Source: Paulinella micropora (lineage: Eukaryota > Cercozoa > Imbricatea > Euglyphida). Taken from it: a stretch of DNA of 64,000 nucleotides. Where the stretch lies: NCBI GenBank assembly GCA_009731375.1, contig BJOX01000054.1:402881-466880 (forward strand). Reading direction: 5' to 3'. Shown in pieces: positions 41,215 to 50,305 of the stretch; position 1 is the stretch's first letter, and every line of letters begins with the position of its first letter. The position numbers were made by a program, and so were the translations under genes. The notes under the pieces are model-generated. The model was not told where the DNA came from. It searched no databases and saw only the letters and a program-made list of their open reading frames with translations.

Positions 41215-41220
41215 ACAAGA
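41215..41220 (+). repeat. 6-bp target-site duplication, right (ACAAGA)
   Basis: Directly outside the terminal repeat. It matches 32,992-32,997 on the opposite strand, as expected if the left side was inverted after insertion. Confidence 0.85.
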
Positions 41221-41977
41221 GAAGCTAAACAAATGCTACTTATAAACTGCTGACCTGGACTGAGAATCACAAGCGACGTGATGCTTCAGCAAGATAGAAA
41301 AGAAAAAGAGAAACGAGAAAGGAAATAGGGAGCAAGAGAAAGAAAGAAAGAAAAAAAAAATAAAAAAATAAAACAAGAAAAGTGAAAAAGTGAAGAGACT
41401 GCCAAGGCATGAGTCTCGTCCAAAGCTTGGAGAACAGCTTCTGAACCAGCATAATCGGGTTGCCAGACCTAGTCAGTTTCTCTGGACACGCGGATCAGCC
41501 AGCCAACGAATACTGTTGGCTCTGGAAAGAAGGTGGCAGAAACACGAGAAACTAGCGATCGGCCTTCCGTTTCACCAGAGCCAAAACGGCTCACACTTCA
41601 GACACCGTATTTTTTACACGTGACGGGAGAACTAAAAAGCAGCGATGGGTGCGGGGATGGGTGCCCCGCCGGACACTCCACCTTCGACCTCCTGGCGGTG
41701 TTTTTTCATCTTTGTCGAACCATTTGCAATAGTCCCAATGATTGTTTTGCCTTTCCCGTCTCGGTATTCTGTCTCCCGCTCTTTGTCCCTGCTTGGTCTT
41801 GGCATGTTTTTTTGTCGCTGATGGCGATCGATAGAAAGTATAGAATACTATTTTGTTTGTGGTTAGTTCCTGTCGTTCTTTTCTCCTCTGTTGTGGTTTG
41901 TTCCGGATCCTGTCATTCTTTTCACCTCTCTTGTGGTTTGTTCATGTCATTCTTTTCTCCTCTCTCTCTCTCTCTCT

Positions 41978-42014
<37 letters not shown>

Positions 42015-42149
42015 GTATCTCTCTCTCTCTCTCTCTCTCTGAAGAATTCAATTTATCTTATTTGACTATAAGGCAAAAGTGATAAAGTAATTGATAAAAA
42101 TCTGCGAAGGTAGTAACCAACCTTGCCTTATGCATAATATGTATGTACA
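41221..42149. other. Gene-free flank with MITE-end fragment and (CT)n
   Basis: A/G-rich stretch (41,290-41,390), a partial copy of the MITE end (41,623-41,692), then a CT microsatellite (about 41,958-42,040). No convincing gene. Confidence 0.6.
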
Positions 42150-42435
42150 TGTGTGTGTGTGATTGTGTGTGTGTGTGTGTGCGTGTGTCGTGTCACATAC
42201 AGCACCATCGTTGCTGTATGTGTGTGTGTGTGTGTGTCGTGTCACATACAGCACCATCGTTGCTGTATGTGTGTATGTGTGTGTGTGTGTGTCGTGACAT
42301 GCAGCATCGTTGCTGTATGTCTATGTCTGTGTGTGTCGTGATGTTGACATGCAGCACCATCGTTGCTGTATGTCTGTGTGTGTCTGTCGCGACATCAGCA
42401 CCATCGTTGCTGTATGTCTGTGTGTGTGTCGACGT
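42150..42435. repeat. Minisatellite of GT tracts and small palindromes
   Basis: About five units of a GT tract plus ACATACAGCA-(CCATCGT)-TGCTGTATGT, a 10-bp stem with a short loop. Later units are progressively shortened. Confidence 0.8.
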
Positions 42436-42491
42436 CTAATAAAGATCTACGAAGGTAGTAAGGAGAAAGATTCTAGAAATTTATATTTTTA

Positions 42492-42612
42492 CCTCTCTCT
42501 CTCTCTCTCTAGATCTCTCTCTCTCTCTCTCTCTCTCTCCCTCTCTCTCTCTTTCTCTCTCTCTCTCACACACACACTCTCTCTCTCTCTCTCGCTCCTC
42601 TCTCTCTCTCTC

Positions 42613-42646
<34 letters not shown>

Positions 42647-42756
42647 GGAGCTCTCTCTCTCTCTCTCTCTCGCTCTCTCTCTCTCTCTCGCTCTCTCGCT
42701 TCGCTCTCTCTCTCTCTCTCTCTCTCGCTCTCTCTCCTCTCTCTCTCTCTCTCTCC

Positions 42757-42788
<32 letters not shown>

Positions 42789-42905
42789 CTTTATTNNNNN
42801 NNNNNCTCTCTCTCTCTCACACACACACACACACTCACACACACACTCACACTCTCTCTCACACACACACACACTCACACTCACACACACACACACTCTC
42901 TCTCT
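42492..42905. repeat. Long CT/TA/CA microsatellite cluster with a 10-N gap
   Basis: (CT)n from 42,492 to about 42,770, (AT)n, gap 42,796-42,805, then (CT)n and (CA)n to 42,905. The GC-rich gene block starts at the very next bases. Confidence 0.9.
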
Positions 42906-44603
42906 GGCACAACGGCCAGCGCCCGACGGCCAGTCCGACCCCCTCGCCCGCGGTCCAGCTGTGGCTCCAGCGCCTGGCCAGCGCCGAGCCGTTTGTGGAG
43001 CAGAAGCCGGGAGTCTGTATGCTACAGCGCTATGGGGCTGCGTTCAAAGTCCTCGAGGGCCGCCAGTTGGTGTTCAAGGAGTGGCGTGGAGGCCAGGCCT
43101 CAGCGAACCGCCCCGCCTGTGAAAGCTGCTACGAACACGAAAACCTCGCGACACTAGCGACGGTCTGCCAGGACCGTGACTGGCCGACAGTCTGTTCATG
43201 GCATGGAACGCCAGCAGACCTGACCCAGCCAAGTGTCCCGGCCAAAAAAGTTAAGACAAAACCGGGCAAGAGCGAAGAAGACGCAGAAATGCACGGAGAA
43301 CAGACTTCCACTAGTACATACTTTGGTGAAAAGCCGTTTGCGTGCCCAGAGCGCGGGGCCCGCTTCACTCAGGCTGGCGGTCTCAAGACACACCTGCGCA
43401 CGCACAGTGGGGACAAGCCGTTGGCGTGCCCAGAGTGCGAGGCCCGCTTCAGTGCATCCGGCGATCTCAAGAGACACCTGCGTACGCACAGTGGCGAGAA
43501 GCCGTTTGCGTGCCCAGAGTGCGAGGCCCGCTTCAGTGAATCTGGCAGCCTCAAGAAACACCTGCGTACGCACAGCGGGGAGAAGCCGTTGGCGTGCCCA
43601 GAGTGCGAGGCCCGCTTCACGACTCCTGACAATCTCAAGAAACACCTGCGTACACACAGTGGCGAGAAACCGTTTGTGCCCAGAGTGCGAGGCCCGCTTT
43701 ACTGTATCTAGCAGTCTCAACAGACACCTGCGTACGCACAGTGGGGACAAGCCGTTTGCGTGTCCAGAATGCGGGGCCCGCTTTAGTGAATCCGGCAGTC
43801 TTAAGAAACACGAGAAGAGGCACGAGGAAAGCAAGAGATGGAAGCATTTGTGTCTCTTTGCGTCGTTCAGCACGTCCAAGTTCCGGGCAGGTGCAGGCCT
43901 GCTCCAGTGCACGATGCGCTGCAAGACGGAGCGTTCGCTGGATGATCACGTGCAGCGGTGCCACACAGAAGAGGGCATCGCTAAGCGCTTCCAGAGCGAG
44001 CAGCAGTTAGCGGATTTTCTCACTGCCCGGGGCTGGGCGTTTGACCGCGACTTTGCTAATGCCATCGTCTACAAGCACTGCGACAAGCTGATCACTCCGC
44101 AGTTTGCAGGAGCGGTGAGTTCGCGGCCCGACTTTCATTTGCTGGGGTTCCAGTCGCTGCCCGCGGAGCGCCGTTGCTTGGCGTTGTTAGGCAACGACGA
44201 GTTCGCGCACCGGCGGTACCGATGCGAGCTCGGGCGCGTGCTCAAGATCAGCACGGCGCTGGCTGCCAACCCAAGCTTTCGGGACCTGCCCCTCATCTAC
44301 GTTCGTTTCAACCCGCACTGGTTCGAGGTGGACGCCGTGCCATATGACCCGCCGCTGGCGGCCAGGTTCGAGCGCTTGCAGCGGCTGTTGGCGGACTTGC
44401 AGGGCGGGCGCGTGCCGGAGGTCGCGGGCCGGCCGGGCCTGTCGCTGATCTACCTGTACTACGACCGGCAGACCACGGCGCCCGCGACCGCGCCGCCGTG
44501 GCAGCGGCTGGCGGGCGGCCTGTACGAGGCCGGGACTGACACCGGCGATGGCAATTCCGAAGTGGCGTTAGCTCTGCGTGACTGTGTGGTCCTAGTAGAG
44601 TAG
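42906..44603 (+). pseudogene. C2H2 zinc-finger protein with restriction-nuclease-like C-terminal domain
   Basis: The frame is open from the microsatellite edge (QLWLQRLASAEPFVEQKPGV), so the N-terminus is cut. Six C2H2 fingers follow with an 84-bp period (about 43,330-43,830) and TGEKP-type linkers (HSGEKPFACPEC). Finger 1 has Arg in place of its second Cys. A 2-base loss in the linker before finger 5 (near 43,672) shifts the frame, and the rest is read in the next frame to 44,603. The C-terminal ~220 residues contain RPDFHLLGF, NDEFAHRRYRCELGRVLKIS and LIYVRFNPHWFEVD. This pattern is known to me from algal and giant-virus proteins with a PD-(D/E)XK-like fold. Function probably DNA targeting. 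It is broken unless the frameshift is a sequencing error. Confidence 0.7.
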
Positions 44604-44617
44604 AGGCCAAGTTGTTT

Positions 44618-44623
44618 AATAAA
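44618..44623 (+). promoter_or_regulatory. AATAAA polyadenylation-like signal
   Basis: AATAAA 15 bases after the stop codon of the zinc-finger gene, conspicuous in ~70% GC surroundings. Confidence 0.35.
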
Positions 44624-44811
44624 AGCTGACGACCAGCACTGCACTCTTGCGGACCAACTCGACTCGCGCCACGTGCTGCCCCGGTCGCCCACGCCGGCCG
44701 TGGTAGTTCGGGCAGCAACAACCGGCTGCCGAAAACCGGTTGGTCGGGGGCCCCGCCGGTTAGTCTAGCGGCACGGCAGTGGTTCTTCTGCCTTAGCCCG
44801 CGCCCTGCTTG

Positions 44812-45702
44812 CTACTTGGTCTGGCGGAGGGGGCTGGGGCCCCTGGTCGACCGCGTGAGCCTCACGGCCAGGGCGTGCTTGTCCTCGAAGTACCCCAGGA
44901 CCTGCCCCAGGCAGACCCACCCGTCGTCCAGCTGGTGCCTGTCTTCCTTGAGCACGTCGATCCACCAGTCCGTCAGGCGCTGCAGCATGCTCACCAACTC
45001 CTGGTCGTCTTTAGCCTTCCCGCCCGCGTTCTTCTCGAGCACGGCTAGCAGCCAGGCCTGTGCACACGGCAGAAAGCGCTGCTCTTTTCCCCGGCCGCGG
45101 GCCCCCGCGCACTGCGCGGCCGCGAACTTGCGCTGAAAATCGTTGCCGTCCTGCCGGTAAAACGACTCGGCGGGCAGCTCCCAGCGCGAACCCGGCTTTC
45201 GGCCGCCGGCCCTGGCCTCCGCGCGGAGCTTCTCGTCGTCGTCGGCCCCGCTCTCGCAGGGGGGCACCCAGGCCTTCATCTCTGGGAACTGTGGAGTCTC
45301 ACTCTGCCGGCGTTGTTCCGAGAGGTTGCGGGGGGGTGTGTACGTTTCCTTGATCAGCACGTAGCTGCCGTACGGAAACTTACTGAGCGCCACCGTCTGG
45401 GCCACGAGGTAGAAAGCCAAGCCCGCCGTCTGGACGCGGATGACTTTCTCGGCCTGCAAAGGGCTCGCGGTCTCGTCCGTGACGCCGAGCAAGGTATTGT
45501 GCAGGGGCGGCGTGGCCTGGACTGTCTTGTCGTACAGGTCGTAGCTGTTCCAGGCATAGCCCAGGACCACATCGCTGTCGTCGGACCGCAACTCTTCGTC
45601 GCAGGTGTAAATCAGGTCTCCCTCCCGGATAGTGCCGTGCGAGCCCAGCACGGGCCTAACTTCCACGTACTGCGCTGCTTGTGGGGTCCACGTGATCTCC
45701 AT
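44812..45702 (-). CDS. GC-rich hypothetical protein (296 aa) downstream of RPB10
   Basis: ATG at 45,702 overlaps the end of the RPB10 frame by 47 bases. The N-terminal half looks beta-rich (REGDLIYTCDEELRSDDSDV, VLGYAWNSYDLYD) and the C-terminal half helical (AWLLAVLEKNAGGKAKDDQE, MLQRLTDWWIDVLKEDRHQL). The end (VRLTRSTRGPSPLRQTK) may be frameshifted. Not recognised. The overlapping same-strand arrangement argues for a compact viral-type genome. Confidence 0.6.
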   Translation of the reverse strand: MEITWTPQAAQYVEVRPVLGSHGTIREGDLIYTCDEELRSDDSDVVLGYAWNSYDLYDKTVQATPPLHNTLLGVTDETASPLQAEKVIRVQTAGLAFYLVAQTVALSKFPYGSYVLIKETYTPPRNLSEQRRQSETPQFPEMKAWVPPCESGADDDEKLRAEARAGGRKPGSRWELPAESFYRQDGNDFQRKFAAAQCAGARGRGKEQRFLPCAQAWLLAVLEKNAGGKAKDDQELVSMLQRLTDWWIDVLKEDRHQLDDGWVCLGQVLGYFEDKHALAVRLTRSTRGPSPLRQTK

Positions 45703-45916
45703 GGCGGGCGGCTTGCTGGATGGCGCGCCTCACGACCTCCTCTCGACCCCAGTCCTTGGCACCTAGTAGCTTGCGGCGGCAGCACGCTAGCAGCAGGCCC
45801 AGCGCATCCAGTACCTCGGCCGAGGTATAGTGTTCGACTTTAAGAGCTTGGTAGGCGGGTACCAGGCAGCCTAGCGGTTTGTGGCACGAAGTGCAGTTGT
45901 ACGGCAGGCTCGCCAT
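45656..45916 (-). CDS. RNA polymerase subunit RPB10 homologue (86 aa)
   Basis: MASLPYNCTSCHKPLGCLVP carries the N-terminal C-x2-C near the start. LDALGLLLACCRRKLLG carries the invariant CCRR of the RPB10/RPABC5/RpoN zinc subunit. The family is about 65-80 residues, so the length fits with a short C-terminal extension. This subunit anchors the polymerase assembly platform and is encoded by eukaryotes and by several Nucleocytoviricota. It is divergent (Pro-Tyr-Asn before the first Cys, extra Leu before CC), intron-free, and overlaps the next gene, which points to a viral-type copy rather than the host housekeeping gene. That origin is inference. Confidence 0.82.
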   Translation of the reverse strand: MASLPYNCTSCHKPLGCLVPAYQALKVEHYTSAEVLDALGLLLACCRRKLLGAKDWGREEVVRRAIQQAARHGDHVDPTSSAVRGS

Positions 45917-45948
45917 CCGCGGGAGGAAGCGAGGCGAGTTGTGTGCGG

Positions 45949-46024
45949 GGGGGGGGGGGGGGGGGGCCCGGGGGGGGGGGGGGGGGGGGGGGGGGGCCGG
46001 GGGGGGCAGGGGGGNNNNNNNNNN
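45949..46024. other. Poly-G run with 10-N gap
   Basis: Nearly pure G with GGCCCGG interruptions up to the N block at 46,015-46,024. Probably artefactual, like the other G/C runs beside gaps. Confidence 0.7.
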
Positions 46025-46241
46025 CGGAGGCAGGCCGGGGCTGCCGGGCCGGGCTGCCGGGCCCTGGCCCCTACCCTCACTGGCGTGACCGACTGGCTTG
46101 GGCTTTTAATGACACTGTTGGCCGCCCCCCTCCCTCGCACCCCCTCTGTTCTGCCCTCCCCGCCCCCTCCCACACTCGCGGCCCGGCCGGGCAAGCGCCA
46201 GGGGCGGCCCGGCCGGCCCCCGACGTCCGTGGACGGGGTGG

Positions 46242-46945
46242 TTAGGGGGCGGCGCCCAGCCGGCCCAGCGCCCAGGCCGGCAAGCGAATCCGGATGTGCC
46301 GCAGGGGTTCACACTGGTCGTCGTGGCACACAAAAAAGAGGTTGCGCCCATTGACGACGGCCGACACAAAGTTGCTCTGGTGCTTGTACGCGGCGCCGCG
46401 CACCGCCGACTGGAAGGGGCACCGGGCGGCCTGGGCGGGCGTCGGCGCCGTCAGGTTGCTGTAGGCCGTGACCCGCACCCACCCGGACGCCCGGTCCCCG
46501 TGGCTGCCGTGAGCGCGCTGCGCCCAGTTGAGCAGTGGTTCGCCGCCGGCAGCGCCGAGGTAAGGCGCCACCAGGTGCTCCAGCAGCGCCCGGAAGCCGT
46601 ACGTGGCGCCCGGGGTGGGTGCCCAGCCCCGCGGCTCGCAGTGCAGGCGGCCGGGCAGCCCGCTGTCCCAAGGTACGTACACTGGCCCCCGCGCCGGCCC
46701 CTGTGCCGGCTGCGGACCACGGGCGGCTGACGGCGGCGGCGCGGGCGAGGACGCGGGCGGCGCGGGCGGCGCGGGGGGGTGCCACTCGGGGGGCTCGTCC
46801 TCCACGATCAGGGTGGCCGCCCGGGCCAGCCGTGCGAGCTCCTGCAGCCTCTGCGCCAGGCCGGGGGGCGGAGGCGGCGGCGGCGCGCCCGCCCGTTGCT
46901 GCCGCACGCTGGCGTCCAGCAGGAAGTCGCGCCAGGCAGTGCGCT
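46242..46945 (-). CDS. Primase-type (UL52/PrimPol-like) zinc-binding domain protein, C-terminal part
   Basis: The frame opens after a stop at about 46,945 (RTAWRDFLLDASVRQQRAG), then a Pro/Ala-rich linker. The C-terminal region reads ARCPFQS…AAYKHQSNFVSAVV, then LFFVCHDDQCEPLRHIRIRL. C-x12-H-x17-C-x4-C with H-x-S/H-N after the His and C-H-D-x-x-C is the layout of the zinc motif at the C-terminus of archaeo-eukaryotic-type primases of the herpes UL52/PrimPol group, found in many large DNA viruses. The catalytic primase core is not seen upstream. That DNA is instead the start of an LRR-like gene fragment on the other strand, so this gene looks 5'-truncated. Confidence 0.6.
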
Positions 46946-48086
46946 AATCTTCGGGTCATTGACACCGCCACTGGCGCCACCGGGCCGCAGCCCGTGTCGT
47001 TAGTGCTGCAAGGCTTGCCCGGACCAGCACTGACGCTGAGGCCGGGCGGCGGAGACTTTTACCTGACAGCCGTGTCCTGCTCCCTGCAACACCTGGCCTT
47101 GCACAGCGCGGGGCCGGCGGCCAACGTCCAGCTGACGGTCGAACGGTGCGGGCAGCTGGAAGACTTCAGCTGGCGGGGGGCTGCGCCGGGTCACCGGAGA
47201 CATGCAGTGCACCCTCACGGGACTGTCCCCGGGCTTCCTCGGAGCGTGGTGGCCGGACTGTCGCACGGTGCTTGGCTCACTTAGTCTGGAGGTGCACGTG
47301 TCCGAGACGGGGGGGCTGGCCACCCAGCCCGGCTTCGGACTGCCAGCACTGCAGAGCTGTGGGCAAGACCTAGTCCTACAGCTGGAAGGCTTCCCCTCGC
47401 CACCAGCGCTCGAGCTGCCGAAGCTACGAACGGTAGGCCACAGCCTGGTCTGGCGTGGCTCGGGCTGCGCCTGTCCCGCGGCCCCTAGGCTACCGGAACT
47501 ACTTTCCGTGGGCCGCAACCTCACGCTCGTGCTGGCCGGGCGCGGCGGACCGGAGCTGTCCGGGCGCGGCGAACCGGAGCGGGATAGCGACTACCAGCTG
47601 GACCTAGACAAGCTCAAGACCATACAGGGCATCCTGGAGTTCGCGCTGACAGCCTGTCCGCTAGTCCGGCTGGCGCTGCCAGAGCTGCGCACGGCGAGCA
47701 CCGTACTCTTAACACTTGCCGACTGTCGGAATTTACGCGAGGTACAACTACGGCAGCTGTCAACCCTGAGCCACGCCCTGCGTGTAGAGATCAAGCGCTG
47801 TGCAGAGCTGGGGAGCTTCCGGCTGCCAGCCTTGACAGCTTGCCAGGGGGCCACCCTGACTTTCCAGGCTTGCCCTCAGCTGCGGGACCTAGGCTGGCCA
47901 GACAGGCTGGCCTGTGGCAAGCTCACCCTCACACTCCGCGAGTGCGCTGGCCTCACGGAACTGGCTCTGCCCCCCGGCCCCGACGAGCTGAAACTCACGG
48001 TATCCAAGTGCGCTTCGTTCCGGCGCCTATTTCCCCCGGGACGGGCGGGACAGCCGCTGAAAGTGGAGCTAACCTTGAGGAAGTGA
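46940..48086 (+). pseudogene. LRR-like protein, C-terminal part (paralogue of 48,455-49,574)
   Basis: Reads CANLRVIDTATGATGPQPVS, then LTLRPGGGDFYLTAVSCSLQ and HLALHSAG. A G-homopolymer frameshift near 47,176 moves it to the frame 47,202-48,086. That frame is made of ~23-25-residue leucine-rich units with Cys (TACPLVRLALPELRTASTVL, LADCRNLREVQLRQLSTLSH, IKRCAELGSFRLPALTACQG), ending LKVELTLRK. This kind of degenerate LRR solenoid accompanies F-boxes. The first ~165 bases duplicate 49,410-49,574. The N-terminal (F-box) part is missing and the minus-strand primase-like gene abuts instead. Confidence 0.6.
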
Positions 48087-48177
48087 CCTCAGCTGGAGCA
48101 ACTGGACGGGCTAGTAGCAGCTTGCCAGCCGCCAGTCGTGGAGGAGTGCCCCCTGCTGCTGCTTCCGCAGAGCTAGG

Positions 48178-48206
48178 GGGGGGGGGGGGGGGGGGGNNNN
48201 NNNNNN
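48178..48206. other. Poly-G run with 10-N gap
   Basis: 19 G followed by ten N. Same pattern as at 831-919 and 45,949-46,024. Confidence 0.7.
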
Positions 48207-48454
48207 TGGCTAGGGCGACGACGGAGGGCTTGGCTCTCTTCGTCGGGGGCCACGCGCGAGGCAAGGGAAGATCTGCTACCAGTGTGACCGCCCCGGGGGG
48301 CACGGCCCTTCCCTGCCGCTGCTGCCTTCTCCCCTTGCCCTCCCCTGCTGGAGCTGTCCCTTCTTCCCCCTTTCCCCCACCCCCTCCCCACCCGGGCCAA
48401 GCGGGCGCCGGCCGAGCTCGCTGCCGAGCCAGGTAGTTGGACAAAGCGCAGTGG
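48207..48454. other. GC-rich upstream region of the F-box gene
   Basis: C-rich, no convincing gene. Would hold the promoter of the gene at 48,455. Confidence 0.4.
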
Positions 48455-49574
48455 ATGGCGAGTTGGCGAGAGCCGACCCCCGGCCACGCAGCCGGGCGGA
48501 CCACTGGGGCTGCCGCGAGGTCGCCACCACCGCCGCACCCCTGGCTGGCCTACCTCGGCGAGCGCGAACGCCTGGCGGCCTGCTGTGTGTGCCCCGACTG
48601 GCTCGCGGAGGAGCGGGAGGCTAGCCGGCGGCGGGCCCTGCTCTTGACGTGCCTGTACTGGTACAACTGGCTGGACGGAACGCCCGTCTCCAACGACCCG
48701 GCGGGCCGCGACCGCCTGGCAGAGGTACTGTCGAACCTAAGCCACTGGGTGCAGACAGTCTGCGACCGTAACGGCCTCCAGCGCCCGGCGACCGACAACA
48801 GGCGCGCGTGGGAGCTAGCCGTGTGGGGGCTAGAGAAGGAGCGGCAGCTCATCTTCTCCCCCCTGGCCGTGCCCACGCTAGCAGAAGTGAGGGAGCGCTG
48901 GGATGGGCAAGGCAATATGGAGCAGGCGGCCGCTCAGGCTTACTGGGACGCCCTGGAGGCTGTCGTCCAGCGCTTTGCGCCCGGCCCCGACGTCAAGTCA
49001 GCGTCGGAGCCGGCCGGAGCCGGCCGGAGCCACCGAGCTGGTGGTGCCCCTGGCTAGGCAAGCCACGGACTGCGACGTCATCACACTGAAGCAACAGGAC
49101 CTTACGTACTTTCCCCTGCAGGAGCACAACGCTACGGACCGTGTGATCACTCGGTTGCGCTTGCAGGGCTTGTGCCTAGCTATGGCCAAGGGAGACGACC
49201 TCTTTGCCATCTTGCCCAAGGGCTTGCAAGTGCTGAGCTGGTCGCAGACAGACTGCTCGCGGGTACAGCGGCCCAGAGCAGGCGAAGTAAGCGGGGCAAT
49301 TCTCTTCCCGTCCTGCCCCACGCTGGAGGAGTTCTGCTTTACACAGCAGCGGCCCGCGGCGGAGGCCGAGCCCCCCCCAAGCTCTTATTCTACTTCGGTC
49401 GGTGCCCCAATCTCAGTGTCATTGACACCCACCGGCGCCGCTGGGCCGCAACCCGTGAAGTTGTGGCTAGAGGGTTTGTTAAGACCAGCACTGACGCTGA
49501 GGTCGGGCGGCGGAGACTTTACCCTGAATGTCAGGTCCTGCTCCACGCAACGCTTGGCCTTGCACAGCGCGGAG
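48455..49574 (+). pseudogene. F-box/LRR-like protein, cut by a CT microsatellite
   Basis: ATG at 48,455 (MASWREPTPGHAAG). PPPHPWLAYLGERERLAACC with VCPDWLAEE at about residues 25-55 fits an F-box (adaptor to SCF ubiquitin ligase). A 10-base tandem duplication (GGAGCCGGCC, 49,005-49,024) shifts the frame, after which LRR-like units follow (TDCDVITLKQQDLTYFPLQE, RLRLQGLCLAMAKGDDLFAI, LFPSCPTLEEFCFTQQ). A further frame change near 49,380 leads into CPNLSVIDT and LTLRSGGGDF. The coding sequence then ends abruptly in (CT)n at 49,575. F-box genes are frequent in amoeba- and alga-infecting giant viruses. Confidence 0.6.
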
Positions 49575-49725
49575 ACCTCTCTCTCTCTCTCTCTCACTCT
49601 CTCTCTCTCTCTCACTCACTCTCTCTCTCTCTCTCTCACTCTCTCTCACTCTCTCTTTCTCTCTCTCTCTCTCTCACTCACTCACTCACTTTCTCTCTCT
49701 ATCTCTCTCTCTCTCTCTCGCTCTG

Positions 49726-49794
<69 letters not shown>

Positions 49795-49846
49795 ACACAC
49801 ACTCTCTCTCTATCTCTCTCTCTATCTATCTCTCTCTCTCTCTTTC
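49575..49846. repeat. CT/CACT/CA microsatellite at the right edge of the GC-rich block
   Basis: Mixed (CT)n, (CTCA)n and (CA)n. It begins inside codons of the F-box/LRR gene (HSAETS…). Confidence 0.9.
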
Positions 49847-50046
49847 TGGGAAGGAAGGGGAGAAGAAGGAGACGAAGAGGAGTAGAGAAAGTGAAGGTAT
49901 ATACAGGAGATCCACCGCCAGCGCATGAGGATCTTGCTGGCAAGCGACAACGGAAGCAGAGTAGCCAACTTAGTAGAAAAATTAATAATTTGTTATATAC
50001 CTTGAACACAGCGACCCTAACTTCAATTATATATAATTACCAGTAA
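49847..50046. other. Short unique stretch before gypsy copy 2
   Basis: No gene seen. The last bases (CCAGTAA) abut the 5' LTR. Confidence 0.5.
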
Positions 50047-50285
50047 TGTAGGCATCACCCCCCGGATAGCCGGTAAAAAGTACCTTTTCCTGGTGACAGG
50101 TGCACCGGCTTGTTTTTCAATATTATTTGTCCGGATTGGACCTGATGCCATTTTATTCCTGGTCTGTTGCCGTTTTCCTTTTTGGCTTCACTGAGCTAAT
50201 ACAACGAGACATCATTCTCATTCTTGAGGACTTTGTTTGGTTGTATATTACCGACTTTTTTCGAGCTATCGTTGGGGGCAGTACA
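50047..50285 (+). repeat. 5' LTR, gypsy copy 2
   Basis: TGTAGGCATCACCCCCCGG to GGGGGCAGTACA, 239 bp. Confidence 0.93.
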
Positions 50286-50287
50286 TT

Positions 50288-50305
50288 TGGAGTCCACATC
50301 ACTAG
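50288..50305 (+). other. Putative primer-binding site
   Basis: TGGAGTCCACATCACTAG starts two bases after the LTR with the TGG expected for pairing with a tRNA 3' CCA. The tRNA is not identified. Confidence 0.45.

Noticed and set aside
41533-43122. Long frames across CT and GT repeats
   Set aside because: Repeat translation (SLSLSL, VCVCVC). No gene.
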